Shown here in pieces: positions 7,523 to 16,575 of a DNA stretch of 46,319 nucleotides. Under the pieces are notes generated by a model that did no database searches, was not told where the DNA came from, and saw only the letters and a program-made list of their open reading frames with translations. The position numbers and the translations under genes were made by a program. This DNA is from Flavobacteriales bacterium. GTDB taxonomy: Bacteria; Bacteroidota; Bacteroidia; CAIKAF01. The stretch lies in NCBI GenBank assembly GCA_025451235.1, contig JANWKT010000002.1:1-46319 (forward strand), given 5' to 3'. Position 1 is the stretch's first letter. Each line of letters opens with the position of its first letter.

Positions 7523-10500
7523 ATGAGAAAATTATTACTCCTGTTATTTAGTTTTTTCAGTTTTACGGTTGGATATCTCCAAACCGAAAGTTTTCCTCTT
7601 GATCCTACTGGGTTCAATGCCGAGATGAATAAGTTCATGCGGCAAAACGACAATAAAGAGATCAAAGATTTTATGAAGGAGTTCGATACCGTATGGAATG
7701 ATGGTCCGTTCCAGATCTATCGTGACCAGGTGATTGCTTTCTCCAATTTAATGCTCAAGAAAAAGTACCGTCCGGAAACCCAATTCAAAATATACCTGAG
7801 AGCTGTTATGGACTTTCATAAAGCAGGGCATCCTAAATCAAATTTTGATGGCTGGCAAAAAGGACTTGAATGGATCTTGAAAAAGAAAAGCTCTACTTAT
7901 TTTTCTGAATATGTTGAAGCTTCCGATTATCTATTTACGGAGAATGCCCTCATCAAATTGCCGGGTCATGTATGGTTTAGCGAGACTCCCAATTATAAGA
8001 TAGAACTGATGGAGGATGATAAGATCGTATGGATATTCCCGGACATGAATTTATATTGTGTTGGAAAAGAGGATACCATTCTGATCGAAAAAACCTCTGG
8101 CATATATTATCCTCATGAGGATAGATTCGTAGGAAAAAAAGGGACGATTTACTGGACACGGAATAAGTTCAAGCGTGATGAAGTATATGCGAATCTCAAT
8201 AATTATTCGATGAGCGTAAAACGGTCAACCGTCATTGCTGACTCTGTTATGTTCACACATAAGCAATATTTCCCCAGCCCACTGATGGGAAGATTGGAGG
8301 AAAAGCTGACCGATATTGTAGAAGGAAAAGATTATTTCTACCCGAAGTTCGATTCTTATTCCAAAAAGTTTGAGATCAAGAATATTTTTTATCATACGGA
8401 TTATGAAGGAGGGTTTTCTTTCTACGGGAAGAGATTTATAGCCAAAGGTGATAGCATTGATTTGGCTACTATTAGGGTATATGATGATGGAAAATTATTC
8501 TTAAAAGCGGCCTCAAAAAACTTTGCTATTGAAGATGAAAAATTCACTTCACAGAGGGCGGCGGTCTATATTTACCTGGGAGGTGACAGTATTTTTCATC
8601 CCGGGTTGGATTTTAAAATATTGAAATCAGATTCTTCACTTTCCCTCACCCGGGCCGGTGAAGGAACTGTGCAAACCCCTTTTCAGGATTCGTATCATGA
8701 CGTGGAAATGTATTTTGAGCTTCTTTCCTGGAAAATGACAACTAAATATATGAGGGCTTCCTCCAGCTTGGGAGCCGATGAGAATGTAGCCAGGTTCCGG
8801 TCGGTAAAATTTTTCAACGAGGTTGAATATGAACGAATGCGGGGGATGGATGATATCCATCCACTAACAAAGCTCAAACAGTTTATTTTTTCCAAAGGTG
8901 ATACCTCCAAAACATTTCTGGCCATTGACTTTGCCAAATTCCTGAAGTTTGATCTTTCACAAACCAGGCAAATGCTGATGCGTTTTTCAATTGCCGGTCT
9001 TATTTCATATAATATCGACCAGGAAATGGGTACGGTGAATGAAAGGTTCTTCCATGTGATCAATTCGGCGGCACGAACTACAGATTACGACGTGATCGAA
9101 TTTTATTCCTCCATGCCCAGAAGTAAATCTAAAACCGCCTGGAACAACCAGGATGCCAATGCCACCTTAAGTCTCCTGGATTATAGATGGGACCTTAAAG
9201 GAGTAAACAATGTAATTATTTCCGACTCACAGGATGTGGAGATTTTCCCTTACGCTTCGCAACTTGTGTTGAAAAAAGACTTGAACTTTACCTTCAACGG
9301 CAGGTTATTCGGCGGAAGATTTGCTTTATATGGAAAAAATTTCGACTTCAATTATAAATTATTCAATTTCAAAAGCCCGGATATCGATTCTTTGATGCTG
9401 ATTGTACGAGGTTTTAAAAAAGACAAGAACTATATTGGCGAATTGCCCGATACTATTTTGCACAGCGTAATTGAGGACCTGAGTGGAGAATTTTATGTGG
9501 ACCACCCCAATAACAAGTCGGGACTCAAGCCCTTTCCCGAATTTCCCAGTTTTACTTCTACTAAGAAATCGTATGTATATTATGATGATTTCTATATTGA
9601 AAAAGGAGTGTATAAACGCAACGAATTCTATTTTATGCTGGAGCCATTTAAAAAAGACAGCCTGGATGATTTCCAGACCCAGCATTTAAAATTTGCAGGA
9701 ACTTTTGTATCAGATGGAATATTCCCGGATCTCAAGGAGGATCTCATCGTCATGCCCGACTATTCCTTAGGTTTTTTCAAAAAAATAGACCAGAAGGGAT
9801 TGAAAGCTTATGGGGGAAAGGCCACGTATTATGATACGCTTACTTTAACCAATCGGGGTTTACGAGGAGGCGGACGACTTGATTACTTGACCTCAACAGC
9901 AAAATCAAGGGATTTTGTTTATTATCCCGATTCCATGAATGCTTTTGCTTATTCATTTGGAATTAAAAAAACAGTAGGAGGTATCGCTACTCCAGATGTA
10001 AAAGGAAAAGATGTAAATATTCATTGGGAACCCGGAAAAGATGAATTCCAGGCCACAGAAACCGGGACCAAATTCGAAATGTATGAAGGGGAAGGTACCA
10101 TGAACGGAAAATTGACCTTAACACCCAGTGGACTTGAAGGAGACGGTAACTATCATTTCGGTCAGAATGCTGATTTAAAATCTGATCTGATCAAATTTAA
10201 AACCGAAACTTTTAAAGCAGATTCAGCCGGATTTTATTTATCGGATAATCCAACTGAAATTGGCGATACCGCAACAGTTGCATTTAAAACAGATAATGTA
10301 AAAGCGGATGTAACCTACGTCGACAGAAATGCCAGTTTCAAATCAAATAGTCCTGAATCATTTGTTGAATTTCCCGAGAACAGGTTTGTTGCCTATATGG
10401 AAGAAATGATATGGTATATGGACGATGGGACCGTTGATATGAACTCAAAAATGGTGGATGAAATTGGTTTAAAAGGAGCACTTTTTGTCTCGACGGATAA

Positions 10501-12007
10501 GCGGCTCGACTCGCTGTCGTTTGTGGCGCCGAGGGCAGATTTCATTGTAAACGACCATATTATTAATTGTTCAGGTGTAAAATTTATTGATGTGGCGGAT
10601 AGCCGGATATTTCCGATCGATGAAAAAGTCGTGATCCGGGATGATGCGAAAATTGATCCGTTCATCGATGCCAAGATCTGGGTGGGTAAAACAGATAAGA
10701 TCCATGTATTGGAACATGCGAATATTACGATCTATACCAGCCATAAATACAGCGGAACGGCCGAATATACTTATGTAAATGAAATTGGTACATTCCAGGT
10801 CATCAAAATGCATTCGGTAGACGTGGATGAAAAAGATATTACGGTTGCAGAAGGAACCGTAGAACAAATTTCAGACTTCAGCATGAGCCCTGTTTTCGGG
10901 TTTAAGGGAAATGTGCATCTCTATGGTAAGAACCAATTCCTCACCTTCGATGGATTTACAAAAGTGATCCATACCTGTAAAAACATGAAAAATGATTGGA
11001 TGAAATTCCAGGCTGAAATTGATCCTAACAATATTTATATTCCGATTCCTCTGGAGCCCGAAAATGATAAGCAAGAAAAACTATATAATGGATTTTTATT
11101 TGCTGCCGACTCCACAGGATTGTATCCGGCAATGATGAGTGCCAAAAGAAAAGCAGGAAGTGATGTAGAAGTGTTGGGAGTGCAAGGTTATCTTTTCTTC
11201 GACAAGAAAACCCAGGAATTCAAGGTAGCCAATAAAGAAAAATTACAGGATGCCGAACTTCCAGGAAGTTATATGTCGTTCAACGTAAACACTTGTAACA
11301 GTTTTGGTGAAGGAAGAATGGACCTGGGTGCCAACCTTGGCCAGGTGGACCTTGCCTGCTCAGGTACCATTACCCATATGCAAACGGATGACAATGTTTC
11401 GATGGACATTTTATTTACTGTGAACTATAAAATGGATCCAACCATGACCAAGTTCATGGAGGATAAAATAAAGGCAGTACCTACCTTTGGAGCTGATGTA
11501 AAATCTGATCTGATCAAACGCCAGATCACAGATCTGCTGGATTCCGGTAAAGCGGATAAATTATACGATAATATGGCCGTAGATGGTAAGTTTAAAAGAC
11601 TGCCGAATGCGTTGAAGAAAATGTTGGTATTAACAGATCTGCATTTTGTTTGGGATAAAAATGCGAAGGCATTGTTCCATAATGGTCAGGCAGGTATTAT
11701 GGTGTTCAATGGGGAGCAGGTAAATAAATCGGCATTGGTACTATTGGAAATAGATAGAAAAACCAAGAACGATAATTTTACCATCTATATTGAATTTGAT
11801 GAAACTAACTGGTATTGGTTCTCGTACCGTGGCTCAACCAAACAAATGACCATCTATAGCGGTGTTAAAGAATTCATGGATGTTTTTGCCGCGGTTGATC
11901 AAAATAAGAGGATATTTCAACAGCCTGGGTTTGATGCTTATTATATCTTAACCGGAACTGCAAAAAAAGTTGATACATTCAAAAAGAAATTCGGTATTAG
12001 CGATTAA
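7523..12007 (+). CDS. Large secreted protein of unknown function (1494 residues)
   Basis: I do not recognise a named domain. The N terminus (MRKLLLLLFSFFSFTVGYLQ) is a signal peptide. No lipobox, later membrane helix or T9SS sorting domain is visible; the end is TFKKKFGISD. The first ~150 residues look helical. The remainder is rich in beta-strand-like repeats of aromatic, Asp and Gly residues (for example YEGEGTMNGKLTLTPSGLEG and SDLIKFKTETFKADSAGFYL), similar in texture to beta-jellyroll or OstA/LptD-like periplasmic proteins. A large periplasmic or surface-associated protein is likely. It lies 10 bases after prmA and 2 bases before plsY, so it probably shares their transcript. I vaguely recall similar long proteins as conserved hypotheticals in Bacteroidota. 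Confidence 0.8.
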   Translation: MRKLLLLLFSFFSFTVGYLQTESFPLDPTGFNAEMNKFMRQNDNKEIKDFMKEFDTVWNDGPFQIYRDQVIAFSNLMLKKKYRPETQFKIYLRAVMDFHKAGHPKSNFDGWQKGLEWILKKKSSTYFSEYVEASDYLFTENALIKLPGHVWFSETPNYKIELMEDDKIVWIFPDMNLYCVGKEDTILIEKTSGIYYPHEDRFVGKKGTIYWTRNKFKRDEVYANLNNYSMSVKRSTVIADSVMFTHKQYFPSPLMGRLEEKLTDIVEGKDYFYPKFDSYSKKFEIKNIFYHTDYEGGFSFYGKRFIAKGDSIDLATIRVYDDGKLFLKAASKNFAIEDEKFTSQRAAVYIYLGGDSIFHPGLDFKILKSDSSLSLTRAGEGTVQTPFQDSYHDVEMYFELLSWKMTTKYMRASSSLGADENVARFRSVKFFNEVEYERMRGMDDIHPLTKLKQFIFSKGDTSKTFLAIDFAKFLKFDLSQTRQMLMRFSIAGLISYNIDQEMGTVNERFFHVINSAARTTDYDVIEFYSSMPRSKSKTAWNNQDANATLSLLDYRWDLKGVNNVIISDSQDVEIFPYASQLVLKKDLNFTFNGRLFGGRFALYGKNFDFNYKLFNFKSPDIDSLMLIVRGFKKDKNYIGELPDTILHSVIEDLSGEFYVDHPNNKSGLKPFPEFPSFTSTKKSYVYYDDFYIEKGVYKRNEFYFMLEPFKKDSLDDFQTQHLKFAGTFVSDGIFPDLKEDLIVMPDYSLGFFKKIDQKGLKAYGGKATYYDTLTLTNRGLRGGGRLDYLTSTAKSRDFVYYPDSMNAFAYSFGIKKTVGGIATPDVKGKDVNIHWEPGKDEFQATETGTKFEMYEGEGTMNGKLTLTPSGLEGDGNYHFGQNADLKSDLIKFKTETFKADSAGFYLSDNPTEIGDTATVAFKTDNVKADVTYVDRNASFKSNSPESFVEFPENRFVAYMEEMIWYMDDGTVDMNSKMVDEIGLKGALFVSTDKRLDSLSFVAPRADFIVNDHIINCSGVKFIDVADSRIFPIDEKVVIRDDAKIDPFIDAKIWVGKTDKIHVLEHANITIYTSHKYSGTAEYTYVNEIGTFQVIKMHSVDVDEKDITVAEGTVEQISDFSMSPVFGFKGNVHLYGKNQFLTFDGFTKVIHTCKNMKNDWMKFQAEIDPNNIYIPIPLEPENDKQEKLYNGFLFAADSTGLYPAMMSAKRKAGSDVEVLGVQGYLFFDKKTQEFKVANKEKLQDAELPGSYMSFNVNTCNSFGEGRMDLGANLGQVDLACSGTITHMQTDDNVSMDILFTVNYKMDPTMTKFMEDKIKAVPTFGADVKSDLIKRQITDLLDSGKADKLYDNMAVDGKFKRLPNALKKMLVLTDLHFVWDKNAKALFHNGQAGIMVFNGEQVNKSALVLLEIDRKTKNDNFTIYIEFDETNWYWFSYRGSTKQMTIYSGVKEFMDVFAAVDQNKRIFQQPGFDAYYILTGTAKKVDTFKKKFGISD

Positions 12008-12009
12008 CC

Positions 12010-12651
12010 ATGTCAGCATTTTTCGTTTATATTTTATTGGCATATTTAATCGGTTCCATTCCTACGGCTATTTGGTATGGAAGAATATTTCATAAAACCG
12101 ATATTCGTCAACATGGGAGTGGGAATGCCGGAGCTACCAATACCATCCGTACCTTTGGAAAGAAAGCAGGCATCATTGTATTATTGATCGATATAGGAAA
12201 AGGAAGTCTGGGAGTATTGTTGCCAGTTATTATCGATCAATTTACTTCCCGCTTTCCGATAACAAATCCTTGGTTCCAATATCCCTCCTTAGCACTTGGT
12301 TTAGCTGCTGGATTGGGACATATCTATCCCATCTATGAAAAATTCAAAGGAGGTAAAGGGGTGGCCACACTTTTCGGTGTGATATTGGCGCTCAGTCCCA
12401 TAGTGGCCCTATGCGCTGTTATTTGTTTTGTACTGCTTTTCATTTTTACCAAAAGAGTTTCTGTAGGATCGATTTTCAGTTCTATCGCATTTGCAGTAGC
12501 CTTTATCTTGTTTCACCCTGATTTGGTAATAGGTGACTATATATTGGTGTGTATTTACCCTCTATTGCTTATTTATACCCATAGAAGCAATATCAAGCGA
12601 TGGCTGAATGGCACGGAACCTAAATTATCATTAGGAAAGAAGAAAGAATAG
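12010..12651 (+). CDS. plsY: Acyl-phosphate:glycerol-3-phosphate acyltransferase
   Basis: PlsY transfers an acyl group from acyl-phosphate to glycerol 3-phosphate, the first step of phospholipid synthesis, in the inner membrane. The 213-residue protein has the expected motifs: LIGSIPTAIWYG at the N terminus, HGSGNAGATNTIRTFGKKAG (motif with GSGNxGxTN) and GHIYPIYEKFKGGKGVAT (motif with HxxPxxxxFKGGKG). Between and after them are hydrophobic helices, about five in total. A basic C-terminal tail ends LGKKKE. The ATG lies two bases after the stop of the 1494-residue gene, which indicates a shared transcript. A 405-base gap follows. Confidence 0.95.
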   Translation: MSAFFVYILLAYLIGSIPTAIWYGRIFHKTDIRQHGSGNAGATNTIRTFGKKAGIIVLLIDIGKGSLGVLLPVIIDQFTSRFPITNPWFQYPSLALGLAAGLGHIYPIYEKFKGGKGVATLFGVILALSPIVALCAVICFVLLFIFTKRVSVGSIFSSIAFAVAFILFHPDLVIGDYILVCIYPLLLIYTHRSNIKRWLNGTEPKLSLGKKKE

Positions 12652-13056
12652 AACAAGAGCGTGCTTTTCAGGCTATTCTCAGTAGCTTCCTTGCCAGTAC
12701 TATGATTATTAGGAACTAGAATATTAAAAACTAATGGTTTGACTACCTCAAATATCTAAGTCGTATCATTAAATGTCAAATAGGTTTTTGTTTCTTAGCT
12801 ACCTTAAGGCTTTTTAACCATATTACTATATATATTTGGCTATCAGTATATTAGTCTTTTTGATTTCTAAAAGTTTAGATAATTGATAAAAGTCTAAAGC
12901 AGTTATTATTAGTCAATTAGGCAATGTCACTCTGTTAATTTGTTAATAACTTCCTAATTTCTTTGCCAATTTATCGGTCATTTATTTGCTTAGAACCAAA
13001 AAAAGTGTTTTATTTGCACCCTGTTAACAAATCTTATTTACTAAAATTTAACAATT
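12652..13056. other. AT-rich 405-base intergenic region
   Basis: No open reading frame, tRNA fold or strong hairpin is visible. The DNA is very AT-rich. It contains an exact -7-like TATATTTG at 12831-12838 that does not sit in front of any gene I can see, and near its right end the candidate promoter of the lipoprotein gene. The stray -7 motif could drive a small RNA, be a relic, or be chance. Confidence 0.6.
12985..13016 (+). promoter_or_regulatory. Candidate promoter of the DUF4878-like lipoprotein gene
   Basis: TTTG at 12985-12988 followed after 20 bases by TTTATTTG (13009-13016) gives the Bacteroidota -33/-7 arrangement, with one mismatch to TAnnTTTG. It is 40 bases before the ATG at 13057. 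Confidence 0.45.
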
Positions 13057-13491
13057 ATGAAGAAAGTATTTTTTGGTGTATTATCAGTAGCTTTCTTAGC
13101 TGCTTGCGGTGGCCCTAGCGGTGCCGAAAAGGCTGCTACTGAGTACTTAAACGCTCTAAAAAACAAAGATTTCGACAAAGCTAAAACTTTGGCTACGAAA
13201 GAAACTGCCCAGAACCTGGATATGATGAAATCTCTAGGAACTGACTTCGGTTTAACTGAAGTAAAAGATGTAAAATGTACTGTTAAAGAAAACGAGGCAA
13301 CTTGTACTTTCTGCTGTACAAAAGACACTTCTTTTAAAGAATTGAAACTTAAAAAAGAAGGTGACAAATGGTTAGCTCACCAACCAAAAGAAACACCTCC
13401 ACCAGTTGAAGACACAACTGCCGTTACCCCAGACACTACAGACTCTTTGAGTACTGAAATGGATGAGGCTACAATGGAAGAGAAGAAATAA
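13057..13491 (+). CDS. Small lipoprotein, DUF4878-like
   Basis: The N terminus MKKVFFGVLSVAFLAACGG is a lipoprotein signal with lipobox LAAC (Cys17). The mature part starts with a short helical segment, AEKAATEYLNALKNKDFDKA, then a compact strand-rich region ending FKELKLKKEGDKWLAH. This organisation matches the DUF4878/NTF2-like lipoproteins found in Bacteroidota. Four cysteines occur close together (KCTVKENEATCTFCCTK), which is unusual for so small a domain. The C-terminal 33 residues are a low-complexity Pro/Thr/Asp/Glu tail. Function is unknown. The gene has its own candidate promoter, and the papain-like gene begins 18 bases downstream. Confidence 0.75.
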   Translation: MKKVFFGVLSVAFLAACGGPSGAEKAATEYLNALKNKDFDKAKTLATKETAQNLDMMKSLGTDFGLTEVKDVKCTVKENEATCTFCCTKDTSFKELKLKKEGDKWLAHQPKETPPPVEDTTAVTPDTTDSLSTEMDEATMEEKK

Positions 13492-13509
13492 TTTATTTAT
13501 TTCAATATT

Positions 13510-14196
13510 ATGAAAAGGGTTAAGATACTTATCGTGTTCTTAACCCTTTTTTCTATTTTATCTGCTGCCAATCTTAAATATATCATCGATGTAAGCAGCA
13601 CCAAGCTCGATACCAAACCAACTGTTAAATATTACCTCAAACCTGAGGAAAAGGCCCTGCTCCGCGAAGGAGATATCATCATGAGAAGGGGTTATGGAGT
13701 GGTAAGCAGTATGATCTCCAATATGAATGATGCTCCTTATAACCTTTCACATTGCGCATTTCTGGTGAAAGAACCCAATGGGCAATTCTCAGTGATCCAT
13801 TCGGTGTCAAGTGACTTGAGTGAAATTGACGGAATGCAAAAACAAGGCCTTGACAGGTTCACCAATGAAAGTGTCCTAGGCACCCTGGTGGTTGTTCGCC
13901 ATAAGGGGGGAGATACCCTCATTGGTCATCAAATTGCCAATGCGGCCAAAATATACCTGGCTGACGAAATAAAATTCGATCATCATTTCGACATCTCTGA
14001 TTCTTCTACTTTCTACTGTAGCGAATTAATTTACAGAGTATATGGGGACGTTTTTAAAAAAGATTGTTTCCCCGAACGTAACAAAACCAACCATCCGGAC
14101 TTTATTACCTTCCCTGCTTTCATAGATTCTACTAAATTTGACCTTATTATTAATCATCAGGGAGACAAGGTTGGCACGTATTTTCAAAAAAAATAA
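13510..14196 (+). CDS. YiiX-type permuted papain-like protein
   Basis: This 228-residue protein has an N-terminal signal peptide or membrane anchor (VKILIVFLTLFSILSAANL). It then shows the layout of the YiiX/YaeF permuted NlpC/P60 papain-like family: LLREGDIIMRRG, then NLSHCAFLVK (predicted catalytic His) and finally TFYCSELIYRVYGDVF (predicted catalytic Cys). In this family the His precedes the Cys, the reverse of classical papain. Members are thought to be amidases or acyltransferases acting on lipids or peptides; the substrate here is unknown. It is probably periplasmic. Its end overlaps the beginning of the TPR gene. Confidence 0.85.
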   Translation: MKRVKILIVFLTLFSILSAANLKYIIDVSSTKLDTKPTVKYYLKPEEKALLREGDIIMRRGYGVVSSMISNMNDAPYNLSHCAFLVKEPNGQFSVIHSVSSDLSEIDGMQKQGLDRFTNESVLGTLVVVRHKGGDTLIGHQIANAAKIYLADEIKFDHHFDISDSSTFYCSELIYRVYGDVFKKDCFPERNKTNHPDFITFPAFIDSTKFDLIINHQGDKVGTYFQKK

Positions 14197-15223
14197 ATTT
14201 TTATTTCTCTTTCTTATCCACTTATTTCTTGTAACCACCTCGTTACAAGCTCAAAACTCTATTGTTGATGCTGAAAATCATTATCAGGCAGGATTAAAAT
14301 TGTTTCAGGAAAATAAATTGGATGAAGCCCTGGATGAGTTTACTTATAGCATTTCGAAAAATCCAAATCATGCACATGCTAGGTTTAACAAGGCCATGAT
14401 ACATATCAGGAAGCAACAATATAACCAAGCCATCCTGGATCTTGAGGACCTTAGAAGAATCAGCCCTTTGTTCGATAAAGTGAATTATTTTCTGGGATTT
14501 TCAAAATATAAGATTGAGGTAGCTGACTCAGCGTTGAGCGATCTGAAGAAAGAGATCAGGAACCACCCCCAATACTATGAACCATTTTATCTGGCGGGCA
14601 GAATATTTTTACATCATCAGCAAGCTGATTCCGCGATCTATTACCTCAATAAATCTATATGGCTTAACCCCAAGTATTATATCTCCTATCATGATATGGG
14701 GGTCGCCTATTTCTTAAAAAATTCTTTGGATACCGCTGCCAGTTTTTTTATAGAAGCTATCAAACTTAGGCCGGCTGCTGTGATGTCGCACCGCGACCTG
14801 GGTATGATCTACTATTATAAGGGGAACCTGGATCTGGCCACCGAAAAATTGAACAGGGCTTTCCAAATAGATAGTCTGGATATTTATACCTTAATGAATC
14901 TTGGTACCATTCTGTATGAAACCCAGAACTATATTGAATCAAAAAATATGTTTAGCCGATGCATCCAGGCCCATCCGGATTATTTACCCGCTTATATTAA
15001 CCGATCAGCCATTTATATTGAAATGGGAAAATACGAAGAAGCCATTGCTGATCTTGATTATTATATTTTCAATAACGAAAAGAATGGTATTGCCTATTTA
15101 AACAGGGGCATAGCCAATGAAAATACATTCAGGTGGAAAGAAGCCTGCAGGGATTGGAAAAAAGCCGTAGAGCTTGGAGTTACGAAGGCACAAAAATATG
15201 TAGAAGAGCAATGCAAAGAATAA
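14171..15223 (+). CDS. Secreted tetratricopeptide-repeat protein
   Basis: The open frame begins at ATG 14138. I prefer TTG 14171, because it gives the clean signal peptide MARIFKKNKFLFLFLIHLFL...SLQAQ and reduces overlap with the papain-like gene to 26 bases. The mature protein is built of about nine TPR units, for example AENHYQAGLKLFQENKLDEA, AYFLKNSLDTAASFFIEAIK and AIYIEMGKYEEAIADLDYYI. It ends with the common TPR tail in which the last unit reads WKEACRDWKKAVELG. It is probably a periplasmic or outer-membrane-associated scaffold for protein contacts; partners are unknown. The next gene starts 13 bases before its stop. Confidence 0.82.
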   Translation: MARIFKKNKFLFLFLIHLFLVTTSLQAQNSIVDAENHYQAGLKLFQENKLDEALDEFTYSISKNPNHAHARFNKAMIHIRKQQYNQAILDLEDLRRISPLFDKVNYFLGFSKYKIEVADSALSDLKKEIRNHPQYYEPFYLAGRIFLHHQQADSAIYYLNKSIWLNPKYYISYHDMGVAYFLKNSLDTAASFFIEAIKLRPAAVMSHRDLGMIYYYKGNLDLATEKLNRAFQIDSLDIYTLMNLGTILYETQNYIESKNMFSRCIQAHPDYLPAYINRSAIYIEMGKYEEAIADLDYYIFNNEKNGIAYLNRGIANENTFRWKEACRDWKKAVELGVTKAQKYVEEQCKE

Positions 15224-16575
15224 TCATCACATTCATATTATCATTTTTGTTCACTCTTTCAATCAGGAGTCAAACCACCATTCATAGGGAGGCTAAAAAA
15301 TATTATCAGAATGCTGTACAACTGATCGAAAAGAAAAATTTTGAGAATGGGCAACTGAATACCGCTGTTGAAAATTTATTAAAAGCCTACGAGATCGATC
15401 CAACGTATGGCAATATTAGTTTTTATTTGGGAATGGCCTATTATTATCTTACAGATTATTACACCGCTGATAAATATTTTTTAAAATATAGGTCTTTGGT
15501 CGAACAAATGCATCCAGACTATTATTTGTATGAAGGGATCGTTAAGTATAAACTTACCGATAATACCGCTGCCCAAGAGCATTTGCAATATTTTTTAAAT
15601 ACAATGGCGGCTGATAAAGACCGGTTCAAAGATTCAATGGCGCGAAGGGGACTTCAATTATCCAAACAAAGCCAGACCCTGATGTCGAAGATCCTTCCTT
15701 CTAAAAAAGAACCTTATAGTGCAATCAATACAATAGAATACGATGAATACTATCCTATTCTTAGCTCCGATCGGAAAAAGATCATTTATAACCGGTTGGA
15801 AACAGATTCCACCACCGGTAAGCCCATTAACCGGATCTATATTTATTTTATTGAAGGAGATACCATAGGACCTAATCCGCGGTTATTGCCACTCAATAAT
15901 ATTGAGAACCGTGAGTTTATTATCACTTCCATGCATACCAATGGCAAAAGGATATTGCTCATCTCAAAAGATAACAAGGGATTGTATGATATTTACGAAA
16001 GCGAATGGATGGTAAGGGAATTTACAGCTCCACTCAAAATGTATTCGCAGATCAATTCGTATGCAGATGAAAAATTCGCCACCTATGGCCATAATGATAG
16101 CCTCATCTATGTGGTAAGTAACCGACCCGGGGGCTATGGAGGTTACGACATCTGGAAGATCAATTATAATTCGAGATACATCAACGAAAGTATGATCAAT
16201 CTCGGCCCCACCATTAATACCGAATACAATGAAAATTATATTGCCACCGTTAATAATAGCAACCTGCTCTTTTTTGCCTCAGAAGGTCATTTGAATATCG
16301 GTGAGTCGGATATTTTCAAAACCAGGCTGGAGTATGGACAATATACCAGGCCGGTTAACCTGGGTTATCCGATCAATACTACCGGCAATGAAAATACTTT
16401 CTTTCCATATCCATCAGCCAATATGGGATTATCGACCCTTAAAAGTACAAGCTGGGATATTACCATTACTTATTTACCACCGAAGGCAAAAAGTCCCGCA
16501 TATATTATGGAAGAACAATACCTGGAAGATGCGAAACTTTTAAAATCAACTGTGATCATTCCCAAAGATGAGTGA
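15211..16575 (+). CDS. TPR / PD40 beta-propeller-like envelope protein
   Basis: I start at ATG 15211 (454 residues), which gives a signal peptide MQRIIITFILSFLFTLSIRS; the frame also extends 26 codons upstream inside the TPR gene. After the signal come two or three TPR-like units (AKKYYQNAVQLIEKKNFENG and on to about residue 165). PD40/WD40-like blades follow: EYDEYYPILSSDRKKIIYNR, SLIYVVSNRPGGYGGYDIWK and LLFFASEGHLNIGESDIFK. The TPR-PD40 order resembles OmpA-family proteins such as PorE of the T9SS, but the C-terminal OmpA peptidoglycan-binding domain is absent. It overlaps the TPR gene by 13 bases and mnmD by 8. Function is unknown. Confidence 0.8.
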   Translation: MQRIIITFILSFLFTLSIRSQTTIHREAKKYYQNAVQLIEKKNFENGQLNTAVENLLKAYEIDPTYGNISFYLGMAYYYLTDYYTADKYFLKYRSLVEQMHPDYYLYEGIVKYKLTDNTAAQEHLQYFLNTMAADKDRFKDSMARRGLQLSKQSQTLMSKILPSKKEPYSAINTIEYDEYYPILSSDRKKIIYNRLETDSTTGKPINRIYIYFIEGDTIGPNPRLLPLNNIENREFIITSMHTNGKRILLISKDNKGLYDIYESEWMVREFTAPLKMYSQINSYADEKFATYGHNDSLIYVVSNRPGGYGGYDIWKINYNSRYINESMINLGPTINTEYNENYIATVNNSNLLFFASEGHLNIGESDIFKTRLEYGQYTRPVNLGYPINTTGNENTFFPYPSANMGLSTLKSTSWDITITYLPPKAKSPAYIMEEQYLEDAKLLKSTVIIPKDE

